NCBI GenBank assembly: GCA_023388675.1
Contig: JAEWFU010000105.1
Location: forward strand, 1-7,228
Reading direction: 5' to 3'
Source of the DNA: Pseudomonadota bacterium
Lineage (GTDB): Bacteria > Pseudomonadota > Alphaproteobacteria > Rhizobiales > Rhizobiaceae
Length of the DNA stretch: 7,228 nt
Shown here: positions 1 through 6,018 of the stretch, one piece after another
How positions within the stretch are numbered: position 1 is the first letter of the stretch
Layout of the letters: every line of letters begins with the position of its first letter
Notes under the pieces: model-generated
Database searches by the model: none
What the model was told of the DNA's origin: nothing
The model's input: only the letters and a program-made list of their open reading frames with translations
Translations under genes and position numbers: made by a program

Positions 1-1
1 C

Positions 2-38
2 CAAACGAAAACGGCGCCGGAAATTTCCAGCGCCGTTT
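2..38 (-). terminator. Rho-independent terminator closing the minus-strand gene block
   Basis: The arms 9-17 (AAACGGCGC) and 30-38 (GCGCCGTTT) pair perfectly over 9 bp around a 12-base loop. The loop contains a short self-complementary GGAAATTTCC that could extend the stem. Read on the minus strand, the hairpin is followed by TTTTCGTTT, a T-rich tract suited to intrinsic termination. It lies 31 bases past the stop codon of the DUF2852 gene. The A-rich flank on the other strand means it might also work for a convergent transcript from outside the window. Confidence 0.75.
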
Positions 39-69
39 CCGGGAGGATGCACTCGCGTGCAAACCTTTG

Positions 70-513
70 TCAGACGTCGTCGAGAAGCCCTTCGCCACCC
101 TTCTTGCCCTTGCGGGGGGCAGGGGTAGACTTCGAGCGTTCGGCCATGAAGCGGTCGAACTCCTGCTGGTCCTTCGCCCGGCGAAGTTCGCGCGCATAGT
201 CATCGAACTCTTCACGCATCTCGTCGAGCTTGCGGCGCTCTTCGGCGAGGCGCTCGAGTTCCTTCGCGCGCCAGTCGTCGAAAGCGACATTTCCAGTCCG
301 TGCGTGCATATGTGCTCCCTTCCGGCAAGAGCCGAAAAAGCTTTCGCGCGTCCTGCTCCAGTCACCCTTGAAATCTTCAAGGCGATCGCCCCACAGAATG
401 TAGGCGAGCATGGCGAGGCCGAGCGGCCAGAACACCATGAAGCCAACGACCATCAGCGCGATGGTGGCAGGCGTCCACGCAGGACGGATCAGAGCGGTCT
501 TGGTCATGATCAT
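70..513 (-). CDS. DUF2852 family protein, one membrane segment plus charged coiled coil
   Basis: The product is 147 residues and I recognise it as DUF2852, a family of unknown function that I associate with Rhizobiales. From the ATG at 513, residues about 14-41 form one hydrophobic segment (TPATIALMVVGFMVFWPLG and on) ending in ILWGDRLEDF. Residues about 77-130 are very rich in Glu, Arg, Lys and Asp with a heptad-like pattern, suggesting a coiled coil. The C-terminus is basic, then GLLDDV. The likely picture is a membrane-anchored protein with a cytoplasmic helical tail. The start could be 513 (AAGGGA lies 4 bases upstream, a short spacing) or 507 (10 bases); homologues as I remember them begin near the second Met. 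The frame is open further upstream, but that part looks non-coding. It lies 100 bp after the BenE stop on the same strand, so co-transcription is possible. No function can be assigned. Confidence 0.85.
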   Translation of the reverse strand: MIMTKTALIRPAWTPATIALMVVGFMVFWPLGLAMLAYILWGDRLEDFKGDWSRTRESFFGSCRKGAHMHARTGNVAFDDWRAKELERLAEERRKLDEMREEFDDYARELRRAKDQQEFDRFMAERSKSTPAPRKGKKGGEGLLDDV

Positions 514-613
514 CCGTTCCCTTTGGTTGGGCGCAGCCCCGATCGGCTGCATGATTTCGAAATGGGAACGGCCAAATCGCCATTCAAGACTGGGCAGTGG
601 AAAACCGGATAAG

Positions 614-1768
614 CTACTGTTTGGAAAAACGGATTTTCGCTGCGTCCAGCCCCAGCACGACAATGCCGGCGACCAGGCCCCAGAAGGCAGAGCCAATTCC
701 TGCCGCTGTCAGGCCGGAAGCTGTGACCGCGAACGCGACCGTCGCGGCGATGCGGTCGCCCGGTTCGGCGATGGCGATCGACAGCGCGTTGGCAAGTGGC
801 GCCAGGAGGCCGAGTCCGGCGACGAGCACGATGAGGCTCGGCGGCAGCACGGCAAAAAGTGACACGAGCGATGCGCCGAACAAGGCGAAGACCAGATAGG
901 TCAGCGCGTAGAATGGGCCGGTCAGCCAGCGCTTCTCCGGGTCGGGATGCGCATCCGGCCCGGTGCAGATCGCGGCCGATATCGCTGCCAGATTGGTGGT
1001 GATTGCGCCGAATGGTGCGGAAACCAGCGAGAAGAACCCGGTTACCGCAATCAGCGGGCCGGCCGGCGGCTCGTAGCCCGACGCCCTGAGCACGGCGAGA
1101 CCGGACAGGTTCTGCGAGGCCATCGTCACCAGATAGAGCGGGATCGCCAGTCCGATGATCGCGGTTGGCGAGAATTCGGGCGTGATCAAGGTCAAGGTCG
1201 AGATTTCCACCGGCGGCAGCGCCGGCACCCGCCCCGTCAGCCATGCCAGGACGGCGCCGCCGACAAGCACGAAGAGCACCGACATGGCCGGGCTGACCAG
1301 GCGGATCAGAAAGAACGCTGCCAACAGGGGCAACACGAGGCCGGCATCCGCTTGCGCCGTTCTTGCCGCAGCCATCACGAAGGTGACGACGATGCCGGCA
1401 AGCATGCCCGATGCGACCGATGCCGGAATCCGTGAGATCAGCTTCGTCAGCGGTTTGAACAGCCCGGTTGCGACCAGTAGCAGCGCGGCGACGATGAAGG
1501 CTCCGACGGCCTGCTCGATGGTGAAGCCGGCACTCGCCGCAACCAGTGCCGCGCCCGGCGTCGACCATGCCGTCACCACGGGCATGCGGTAGCGCCACGA
1601 AAGCCATGCCGTTTCGATGGCCATCGCCAGACAAACGGCCGCGACCCAGCTCGTCGTCTGCTCGCGGGTCGCACCGACCGCGGCGGCTGCCGCGATGATC
1701 AGCGCCAGCGTGCCGCCGAAGCCTACGATTGCCGCGACGAAGGCAGAGGCTGGAACGGATGTGCGCAT
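614..1768 (-). CDS. BenE family benzoate/H+ symporter
   Basis: The product is 384 residues, the usual length for the BenE family (transporter class 2.A.46), inner-membrane proton symporters for benzoate-like aromatic acids. About eleven or twelve hydrophobic segments run along the whole protein. Family signatures that I recognise are VVTAWSTPGAALVAASAGF near residues 64-82, IPLYLVTMASQNLSGLAVLRA near 209-229, and PFGAITTNLAAISAAICTGP near 251-270, followed by AHPDPEKRW. The start ATG (1768-1766) overlaps the TGA of the upstream hydrolase by one base (TGATG on the minus strand), so translation is probably coupled. No benzoate-degradation genes lie in the window, so the true substrate is unknown; benzoate is inferred from the family alone. 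The gene looks intact. Confidence 0.9.
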   Translation of the reverse strand: MRTSVPASAFVAAIVGFGGTLALIIAAAAAVGATREQTTSWVAAVCLAMAIETAWLSWRYRMPVVTAWSTPGAALVAASAGFTIEQAVGAFIVAALLLVATGLFKPLTKLISRIPASVASGMLAGIVVTFVMAAARTAQADAGLVLPLLAAFFLIRLVSPAMSVLFVLVGGAVLAWLTGRVPALPPVEISTLTLITPEFSPTAIIGLAIPLYLVTMASQNLSGLAVLRASGYEPPAGPLIAVTGFFSLVSAPFGAITTNLAAISAAICTGPDAHPDPEKRWLTGPFYALTYLVFALFGASLVSLFAVLPPSLIVLVAGLGLLAPLANALSIAIAEPGDRIAATVAFAVTASGLTAAGIGSAFWGLVAGIVVLGLDAAKIRFSKQ

Positions 1769-2550
1769 CAGGAGCGTTCCGCCACGCGCTCTACCAGCCC
1801 TTCAAGTGCGGCGACCATCAGGGAAAGATCCTGCGGCCGCGACAGGCGGTGGTCGCCGTCGCGAACCAGCGATAGCGTGACGTCGTCTGCGGGCAGGTGC
1901 TCGACAAGCTTCAGTGCGTGCTCGTAGGGCACGTCGGGATCGGCCATGCCCTGCAGGATATGCACCGGGCAATGCGTATCGATCAGCCCGATCATGACCC
2001 GGTTGGCGCTGCCGTCCTCGAACAACGCACGCGTGTAGATGTTGGGCTCTGGTGAATAGTCCGACTGCTCGGCGAAGAAACCCCGCTCCTCGAGATCGCG
2101 GCGCTGGCTGTCGGTCAGTTGCGGCTCCATCAGCTCGACCGTGAAGTCGGGCGCCGGCGCCAGCAGCAGCATGCCGGCGACACGGTCGCCCTCGCCCGCC
2201 TTGTGCAGCTCCTGCACCATGCGCAGTGTGATCCAGGCGCCCATCGAAGAGCCGACGAGAATCTGCGATCCCACGGTGCGCTGTCGGAAGACGGCGAGGC
2301 TCTGCGCGAGCCAGCGCGAGATCGTCCCGTCCGCAAAGGCGCCACCCGATTCACCATGGCCCGAATAGTCGTGGCGGGTGAACGCATGGCCGTGCTCCGC
2401 CGCCCATTGATCGAGAGTCTCGGCCTTCGTGCCCAGCATGTCGGAGCGGTAACCGCCGAGCCATACGACGCCCGGCGTTTTGCCGTTGCGGTGGCGCAAG
2501 GCGATGCGGTTGCCGTCGACCGACAGGAATTCGGGAGCGCTGTTTTGCAT
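1768..2550 (-). CDS. Alpha/beta hydrolase, ABHD10-like serine hydrolase
   Basis: The product is 260 residues with an alpha/beta-hydrolase fold. The nucleophile elbow is GSSMG (residues 100-104), giving Ser102. The probable acid is Asp204 in GMADPDVP and the probable base is His234 in GDHRLS. The stretches GGYRSDMLGTKAE (32-44) and RHDYSGHGESGG (59-70) closely resemble the eukaryotic mitochondrial ABHD10 family (acyl-protein thioesterase and acyl-glucuronide hydrolase activities), of which bacterial relatives are common in alphaproteobacteria. There is no signal peptide, so it is probably cytoplasmic. The ATG at 2550 has a clear Shine-Dalgarno sequence, GGAGG on the minus strand at 2563-2559, with 8 bases of spacing. 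It is the first gene of the minus-strand block and its stop overlaps the BenE start. Substrate unknown; the linked transporter hints at an aromatic ester or thioester, which is only inference. Confidence 0.88.
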   Translation of the reverse strand: MQNSAPEFLSVDGNRIALRHRNGKTPGVVWLGGYRSDMLGTKAETLDQWAAEHGHAFTRHDYSGHGESGGAFADGTISRWLAQSLAVFRQRTVGSQILVGSSMGAWITLRMVQELHKAGEGDRVAGMLLLAPAPDFTVELMEPQLTDSQRRDLEERGFFAEQSDYSPEPNIYTRALFEDGSANRVMIGLIDTHCPVHILQGMADPDVPYEHALKLVEHLPADDVTLSLVRDGDHRLSRPQDLSLMVAALEGLVERVAERS

Positions 2551-2767
2551 GGACGAAACCTCCGGGCCTTCCTATATGACGAGCTTGCCGGCACGCCTAC
2601 CCCTGTGGCGACCACTTGGGTGACGCTTGCGCTCTCGAAGCAACGCGTTCAAGGGGCTCGTGATTCTTCCGCTCATGTGTTAATGACGGTCGCGCCGATC
2701 GCGCGGCAAGGCGTGCGCGGGCATATTCTACAACCAATCTCGTCAACGATTCGAGGAGACTACGACC
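2551..2767. other. Divergent intergenic region, hydrolase / infC
   Basis: This 217-bp stretch must hold the promoters for both the minus-strand block and infC. I find no convincing -35/-10 pair on either strand. AT-rich candidates are CATATA on the minus strand (2578-2573) for the hydrolase and TATTCT (2724-2729) for infC, but neither has a good -35 at 16-18 bp. A small GC-rich stem (2691-2695 with 2701-2705) lies in the presumed infC leader. No RNA gene or small ORF with a ribosome binding site is visible. Confidence 0.5.
2753..2758 (+). promoter_or_regulatory. Ribosome binding site that fixes the infC ATT start
   Basis: GAGGAG at 2753-2758 is a strong Shine-Dalgarno sequence. It sits 9 bases before the ATT at 2768. 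No ATG, GTG, TTG or CTG occurs in the infC frame between the upstream in-frame stop (TGA, 2684-2686) and GTG at 2843, so this site can only serve the ATT. Confidence 0.8.
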
Positions 2768-3304
2768 ATTCGCAGACCACACAGAGCCGCAGCCCCGGTC
2801 AAGGAAGGGCCGCGCGCAAATCTCGAGATTCGCGTTCCGCAGGTGCAGCTTATCGATGCCGAGGGTGTGAACCGTGGCGTCGTTTCGATCAATGATGCGC
2901 TGCTTGCCGCGGAAGACGCCGGCATGGATCTTGTCGAGATCGTGCCCCACGCCCAGCCTCCGGTGTGCAAGATCGCCGACCTCGGCAAGATGAAATATCA
3001 GAGCCAGAAGAAGGCCGCCGAGGCTCGCAAGCGCCAGAAGACCATCGAGATCAAGGAGATCAAGATGCGTCCCAACATCGACGACCACGACTACGAGACG
3101 AAGATGAAGGCCGTTCGCCGCTTCTTCGACGAGGGTGACAAGGTCAAGCTGACGCTTCGTTTCCGTGGCCGTGAGATGGCGCATCTGGAGCTTGGCATGC
3201 AGCTCCTCAACCGGGTCAAGGAAGAGGTCGGCGAAATCGCCAAGGTCGAGGCCGAGCCCAAGCTCGAAGGCCGTCAGATGATGATGGTTCTCGCCCCCAA
3301 ATAG
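2768..3304 (+). CDS. infC: Translation initiation factor IF-3, ATT start
   Basis: IF3 binds the 30S subunit, keeps it apart from 50S and checks the start codon and initiator tRNA. From the ATT the product is 178 residues (E. coli IF3 has 180). The N-terminal domain covers about 20-80, with VQLIDAEG and [25 protein letters not shown] lysine-rich linker helix spans about 80-98. The C-terminal domain runs from [14 protein letters not shown] to the end, with [12 protein letters not shown] and [18 protein letters not shown], all family signatures. Starting at GTG 2843 would delete 25 residues, including the conserved-looking (M)[15 protein letters not shown] leader. ATT is the known start of E. 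coli infC and lets IF3 repress its own synthesis, since IF3 rejects non-standard start codons. The same control is inferred here. A gene of another kind separates it from rpmI. Confidence 0.95.
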   Translation: MRRPHRAAAPVKEGPRANLEIRVPQVQLIDAEGVNRGVVSINDALLAAEDAGMDLVEIVPHAQPPVCKIADLGKMKYQSQKKAAEARKRQKTIEIKEIKMRPNIDDHDYETKMKAVRRFFDEGDKVKLTLRFRGREMAHLELGMQLLNRVKEEVGEIAKVEAEPKLEGRQMMMVLAPK

Positions 3305-3312
3305 TCATGTTT

Positions 3313-3356
3313 CTCCACGAGCGTCGCCTGCCTTGACGCAGGCGACGCTCGTGGAG
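3313..3356 (+). repeat. Perfect 18-bp inverted repeat hairpin between infC and the next gene
   Basis: The left arm 3313-3330 (CTCCACGAGCGTCGCCTG) is exactly complementary to the right arm 3339-3356, with an 8-base spacer at 3331-3338 (one more C-G pair is possible, leaving a 6-base loop). It starts 9 bases after the infC stop. No T-tract follows on either strand, so it is not a standard intrinsic terminator. The right arm ends in GTGGAG, which is part of the GGAGGG ribosome binding site (3353-3358) for the ATG at 3364. In RNA the stem would hide that site. It could also be an RNase III site, a 3'-end stabiliser or a dispersed palindromic repeat. Confidence 0.8.
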
Positions 3357-3363
3357 GGTAATC

Positions 3364-3984
3364 ATGGAATCCGAAGACGCCGGATCGATTGCGCGATATC
3401 AGGCCGCGCGGCGCTTCATTCTCGCTGTTCTTGTCGTGATCGCCTGTGCGATCCTTGTCTTCGCAGGCTCGCTGCAGGACGAACTCACGCACGAACACAT
3501 CGAATCGGCCGGGCTTGCCCTGATCCTCGTCGGCATCGGTGGCCGACTCTGGGCGACCCTCTATATCGGTGGCCGCAAGTCGGCCGAGGTCGTCTCCACC
3601 GGCCCTTATTCGATCACCCGCAACCCGCTCTACCTGTTTTCGACGATCGCTGCGGCGGGCGTCGGCGCACAGACGGGAAGCTATGTCGTCGCCGTGATCT
3701 TCATGGTGCTGTGCGCGGCGGCCTTCCATCTGGTCGCGCGCCGTGAGGAACGTTTTCTCGCGGCCATGTTCGGCAACGACTATGTCGCTTACGCCAGCCG
3801 GGTTCCGCGCTTCCTGCCCAACCCGCTGCTCTACCGCGACGACGCGGAAGTGACGTTCCAGACCAGCCGCTTCAATGCGACGCTTGTCGATGGCCTCGTC
3901 TTCCTGGTGGCGATTCCGTTCTTCGAGCTCATCGAGAGCGGACAGGAGAGCGGGCTGATCCCGGTGTTGTTCAATCTCCCTTGA
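3364..3984 (+). CDS. Isoprenylcysteine carboxyl methyltransferase (ICMT/PEMT)-like membrane protein
   Basis: The product is 206 residues and an integral membrane protein. Hydrophobic segments lie at about 17-36, 48-66, 88-101, 104-124 and 174-189. The signature of the ICMT/phospholipid methyltransferase superfamily is present: STGPYSITRNPLYLF (78-92, with the RNPxY core) and the downstream EERFLAAMFGNDYVAYASRVPRFLP (split here at about 128-140 and 141-152), where the Glu-Glu pair helps bind S-adenosylmethionine in known relatives. Bacteria lack prenylated CaaX proteins, so the methyl acceptor is unknown; a lipid or small isoprenoid acid is possible. The ATG at 3364 has GGAGGG 5 bases upstream, inside the right arm of the 3313-3356 hairpin. 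It sits 59 bp after infC with no obvious terminator between, so it is probably read from the infC transcript. Confidence 0.85.
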   Translation: MESEDAGSIARYQAARRFILAVLVVIACAILVFAGSLQDELTHEHIESAGLALILVGIGGRLWATLYIGGRKSAEVVSTGPYSITRNPLYLFSTIAAAGVGAQTGSYVVAVIFMVLCAAAFHLVARREERFLAAMFGNDYVAYASRVPRFLPNPLLYRDDAEVTFQTSRFNATLVDGLVFLVAIPFFELIESGQESGLIPVLFNLP

Positions 3985-3994
3985 TTCCTGCCTG

Positions 3995-4023
3995 TTGCGC
4001 TTGCGCATATCTGCGCGTATATA
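3995..4023 (+). promoter_or_regulatory. Candidate sigma-70 promoter for rpmI-rplT
   Basis: TTGCGC (3995-4000) and TATATA (4018-4023) are separated by 17 bases. Shifted by one base this reads GTTGCG-N17-GTATAT, a fair match to the rhizobial housekeeping consensus CTTGAC-N17-CTATAT. Transcription would begin near 4030, giving an rpmI leader of about 118 bases. The spacing and -10 are good; the second half of the -35 is weak. Confidence 0.5.
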
Positions 4024-4044
4024 GCGCGCGTTCAAAACAGAAAG

Positions 4045-4076
4045 CCGCCCGGCAGGGCATGCCGTGGCGGTCTTTT
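4045..4076 (+). terminator. Terminator-like hairpin in the rpmI leader (possible attenuator)
   Basis: CCGCC (4045-4049) pairs with GGCGG (4066-4070) and CGGCA (4050-4054) with TGCCG (4060-4064). This makes a 10-bp GC-rich stem with one bulged T (4065) and a 5-base loop. TCTTTT follows at once, and another TTTT lies at 4081-4084. It looks like an intrinsic terminator, but it lies about 15 bases after the predicted start site of the rpmI promoter. It could end transcripts from infC and the methyltransferase gene, attenuate rpmI-rplT, or do both. Confidence 0.6.
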
Positions 4077-4082
4077 ATGCTT

Positions 4083-4130
4083 TTCGGACTCTGGTCGGTC
4101 CGAAGCAACATAACGGCGCTTTCGTGCGCC
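4083..4130 (+). promoter_or_regulatory. Two further stem-loops in the rpmI leader
   Basis: TTCGGAC (4083-4089) pairs with GTCCGAA (4098-4104) around an 8-base loop. GGCGC (4115-4119) pairs with GCGCC (4126-4130) around TTTCGT. Together with the terminator-like hairpin just upstream, the leader holds three successive helices before the rpmI ribosome binding site (AAGGAAG, 4137-4143). This arrangement suits a ribosomal-protein leader RNA controlled by L20 or L35, but I do not recognise it as a described leader family. Confidence 0.45.
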
Positions 4131-4147
4131 TCCAGAAAGGAAGCAAA

Positions 4148-4357
4148 ATGCCCAAGATGAAGACCAAGTCGGCCGCAAAGAAGCGGTTCAAGATCACGGC
4201 CACCGGCAAGGTGAAGTCCGCTGCCGCGGGCAAGCGCCACGGCATGATCAAGCGTACCAACAAGTTCATCCGCGATGCCCGCGGCACGATGGTTCTGGCA
4301 GAACCCGATGCCAAGAAGGTCATCAAGAACTTCCTGCCCAACGGCGGCGGCCTCTGA
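4148..4357 (+). CDS. rpmI: 50S ribosomal protein L35
   Basis: L35 is a small basic protein of the large ribosomal subunit. The 69-residue product has the family start [21 protein letters not shown] (read as [10 protein letters not shown] then [11 protein letters not shown]), the core [14 protein letters not shown] (30-43) and a C-terminal [12 protein letters not shown]. The ATG at 4148 is chosen because it begins the conserved protein and has AAGGAAG 4 bases upstream. An in-frame GTG at 4064 would add 28 residues unlike any L35 and lies inside the leader hairpin. It precedes rplT by 34 bases, the usual rpmI-rplT pairing. Confidence 0.98.
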   Translation: MPKMKTKSAAKKRFKITATGKVKSAAAGKRHGMIKRTNKFIRDARGTMVLAEPDAKKVIKNFLPNGGGL

Positions 4358-4391
4358 GCCGGCTGGATACGAGATTTAAGGAGATCATGAC

Positions 4392-4793
4392 ATGGCACGC
4401 GTAAAGAGGGGCGTTACCGCCCACGCCAAGCACAAGAAGGTTCTTTCCCAGGCCAAGGGTTTCTACGGCCGTCGCAAGAACACCATCCGTATCGCCAAGC
4501 AGGCGGTCGAGAAGTCGCTGCAGTACGCCTACCGCGACCGCAAGAATCGCAAGCGCAATTTCCGCGCCCTGTGGATCCAGCGCATCAACGCCGCCGTCCG
4601 CGAGCATGGCCTGACCTATGGCCGCTTCATCGACGGCTTGAACAAGGCCGGCATCGAGATCGACCGCAAGGTTCTGTCCGACATGGCCATCCATGAGCCG
4701 CAGGCATTCGCCGCGCTGGTCGCCAAGTCGAAGACCGCGCTCGAATACCTCAAGGACACCACGCCGAACGCTTTTGAAAGCGCTGTCGCTTAA
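4392..4793 (+). CDS. rplT: 50S ribosomal protein L20
   Basis: L20 binds 23S rRNA and is needed for early assembly of the large subunit; in E. coli and Bacillus it also represses its own operon. The 133-residue product carries the family pattern [20 protein letters not shown], then [39 protein letters not shown] and [20 protein letters not shown], followed by [17 protein letters not shown]. The C-terminal tail after about residue 117 is longer than in the 118-residue E. coli protein, as I recall is usual in alphaproteobacteria. AAGGAG at 4378-4383 lies 8 bases before the ATG at 4392. It is the last gene of the operon, closed by the terminator at 4832-4864. Confidence 0.98.
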   Translation: MARVKRGVTAHAKHKKVLSQAKGFYGRRKNTIRIAKQAVEKSLQYAYRDRKNRKRNFRALWIQRINAAVREHGLTYGRFIDGLNKAGIEIDRKVLSDMAIHEPQAFAALVAKSKTALEYLKDTTPNAFESAVA

Positions 4794-4831
4794 GACCAGC
4801 GCTTCCCAAGCATTCGAAAACTGGTATTGGG

Positions 4832-4864
4832 AAACCCGCGCTGGCAGGGCTGGCGCGGGTTTTT
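4832..4864 (+). terminator. Rho-independent terminator of rpmI-rplT
   Basis: AAACCCGCGC (4832-4841) pairs with GCGCGGGTTT (4853-4862) over 10 bp around an 11-base loop. The stem runs directly into a T-rich stretch, TTTTTCTATAT (4860-4870). It is 38 bases past the rplT stop. CTATAT at 4865-4870 also fits the rhizobial -10 consensus and might belong to a pheS promoter, but the -35 at the right distance (CTGGCA, 4841-4846) is poor. Confidence 0.85.
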
Positions 4865-4880
4865 CTATATCCGCCGAGCG

Positions 4881-4896
4881 CGTTTCACGTGAATCT
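4881..4896. promoter_or_regulatory. parS-like palindrome upstream of pheS
   Basis: CGTTTCACGTGAATCT matches the near-universal ParB-binding parS consensus TGTTTCACGTGAAACA at 13 of 16 positions. This includes twelve matches in a row (GTTTCACGTGAA, 4882-4893) around the CACGTG centre. The left half-site is nearly perfect and the right half-site is degraded at positions 14 and 16. It lies between the rplT terminator and the pheS start. It may instead be an operator for another regulator or a chance palindrome. Confidence 0.4.
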
Positions 4897-4920
4897 GACC
4901 GCAGGAAGTGACCCGACGAC

Positions 4921-6018
4921 ATGAGCGCACAGCAAGCCGAACTGGAACAACTTGAAGCAGCGCTGCTTTCCGACATCGCCGGCGCGGCCGACGAGCAGGC
5001 GATCGAGGCGGTGCGCGTCTCGGCCCTCGGCAAGAAGGGCAGCGTCTCCGAGAAGCTGAAGACTCTGGGCGCGATGAGCGCCGATGAGCGTCAGGTGATG
5101 GGCCCGGCGATCAACGGGCTGAAGAACCGCGTGACCGAGGCGCTTTCCGCGCGCAGGAACGAGCTGCGCGATGCGGCGATCGACGCTCGTCTCGCCGCCG
5201 AGAAGGTTGACGTGACCCTGCCGGTGCGCCAGTCGCCGGCCGAGCGCGGCCGCATCCACCCGATCAGCCAGATCGTCGACGAGATCGCCGCGATCTTCGG
5301 CGACATGGGTTTCTCGATCGCCGAGGGACCGGATATCGAGACCGACTATTACAACTTCACCGCGCTGAATTTCCCGGAAGGCCACCCGGCGCGCGAGATG
5401 CACGATACCTTCTTCTTCAATCCGAACGAGGCGGGCGAGCGCATGCTTCTGCGCACCCATACTTCGCCGGTGCAGATCCGCACCATGGAGATGCAGAAGC
5501 CGCCGATCCGCATCGTCATCCCCGGCAAGACCTACCGGCAGGATTCGGATGCCACCCACTCGCCGATGTTCCATCAGCTCGAGGGGCTGGTGATCGACAA
5601 GACGGCCAATGTCGCCAACATGAAGTGGGTGCTGGAGGAGTTCTGCAAGGCCTTCTTCGAGGTGCCGTCGCTCAACATGCGGTTCAGGCCGAGCTTCTTC
5701 CCCTTCACCGAGCCGTCGCTGGAGGTGGACATTCAGTGCGACCGCTCGCGTCCGGGCGAAGTGCGCTTCGGCGAAGGCAGCGACTGGATGGAAATTCTCG
5801 GCTGCGGCATGGTGCACCCCAACGTGCTGCGTTTCGGCGGGCTCGATCCCGACGAATACCAGGGTTTTGCCTGGGGCATGGGCATCGACCGCATCGCGAT
5901 GCTGAAATACGGCATGCCGGACCTGCGCGCCTTCTTCGACGCAGATGTGCGCTGGCTCCAGCATTACGGTTTCCGCCCGCTCGACCTGCCGACCCTGTTC
6001 GGGGGGTTGAGCCAGTGA
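4921..6018 (+). CDS. pheS: Phenylalanyl-tRNA synthetase, alpha subunit
   Basis: PheS is the catalytic class II subunit of the alpha2-beta2 enzyme that charges tRNA-Phe. The product is 365 residues, a normal size. Residues 1-95 form the N-terminal helical (coiled-coil) arm with [19 protein letters not shown]. The catalytic domain begins at [19 protein letters not shown] (motif 1, 113-131), then [22 protein letters not shown]. Motif 2 is [21 protein letters not shown] (from 202), and motif 3 is [17 protein letters not shown] (315-331). Ala317 appears to align with E. coli Ala294, a residue lining the phenylalanine pocket. The best ribosome binding site, AGGAAG (4903-4908), is 12 bases before the ATG, rather far; no other in-frame start fits better. 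The TGA overlaps the start of the GFA gene by four bases (GTGA). Confidence 0.98.
   Translation: MSAQQAELEQLEAALLSDIAGAADEQAIEAVRVSALGKKGSVSEKLKTLGAMSADERQVMGPAINGLKNRVTEALSARRNELRDAAIDARLAAEKVDVTLPVRQSPAERGRIHPISQIVDEIAAIFGDMGFSIAEGPDIETDYYNFTALNFPEGHPAREMHDTFFFNPNEAGERMLLRTHTSPVQIRTMEMQKPPIRIVIPGKTYRQDSDATHSPMFHQLEGLVIDKTANVANMKWVLEEFCKAFFEVPSLNMRFRPSFFPFTEPSLEVDIQCDRSRPGEVRFGEGSDWMEILGCGMVHPNVLRFGGLDPDEYQGFAWGMGIDRIAMLKYGMPDLRAFFDADVRWLQHYGFRPLDLPTLFGGLSQ

Noticed and set aside
533..550. Hairpin GCAGCC-N6-GGCTGC upstream of the DUF2852 gene
   Set aside because: It is a 6-bp stem with no T-tract on either strand and is too short to distinguish from chance in GC-rich DNA.
510..1634. A 374-codon minus-strand frame overlapping BenE in another register
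   Set aside because: The BenE frame encodes a clear membrane transporter. This one is Arg/Gly-rich shadow sequence.
2119..2895. A 258-codon plus-strand frame crossing the hydrolase and into infC
   Set aside because: It is antisense to a clear hydrolase and out of frame with infC, with no domain and no conserved start context.
4064..4147. N-terminal extension of L35 from GTG 4064
   Set aside because: The extra 28 residues are unlike L35, the GTG lies within the leader hairpin, and ATG 4148 has a proper ribosome binding site.
4059..4160. A 33-codon ORF in the rpmI leader that could be a leader peptide
   Set aside because: Its ATG is inside the terminator-like stem, it has no usable ribosome binding site, and it shows no run of regulatory codons (only two Trp, two Leu-type clusters).
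4794..4920. A phe-leader attenuation system upstream of pheS, as in enterobacteria
   Set aside because: The only hairpin with a T-tract is the rplT terminator, and no short phenylalanine-rich leader peptide precedes it.
4885..5964. A 359-codon open frame on the minus strand opposite pheS
   Set aside because: It is the mirror of a highly conserved pheS frame in GC-rich DNA. Its sequence is low-complexity His/Arg/Ala-rich and has no recognisable domain.
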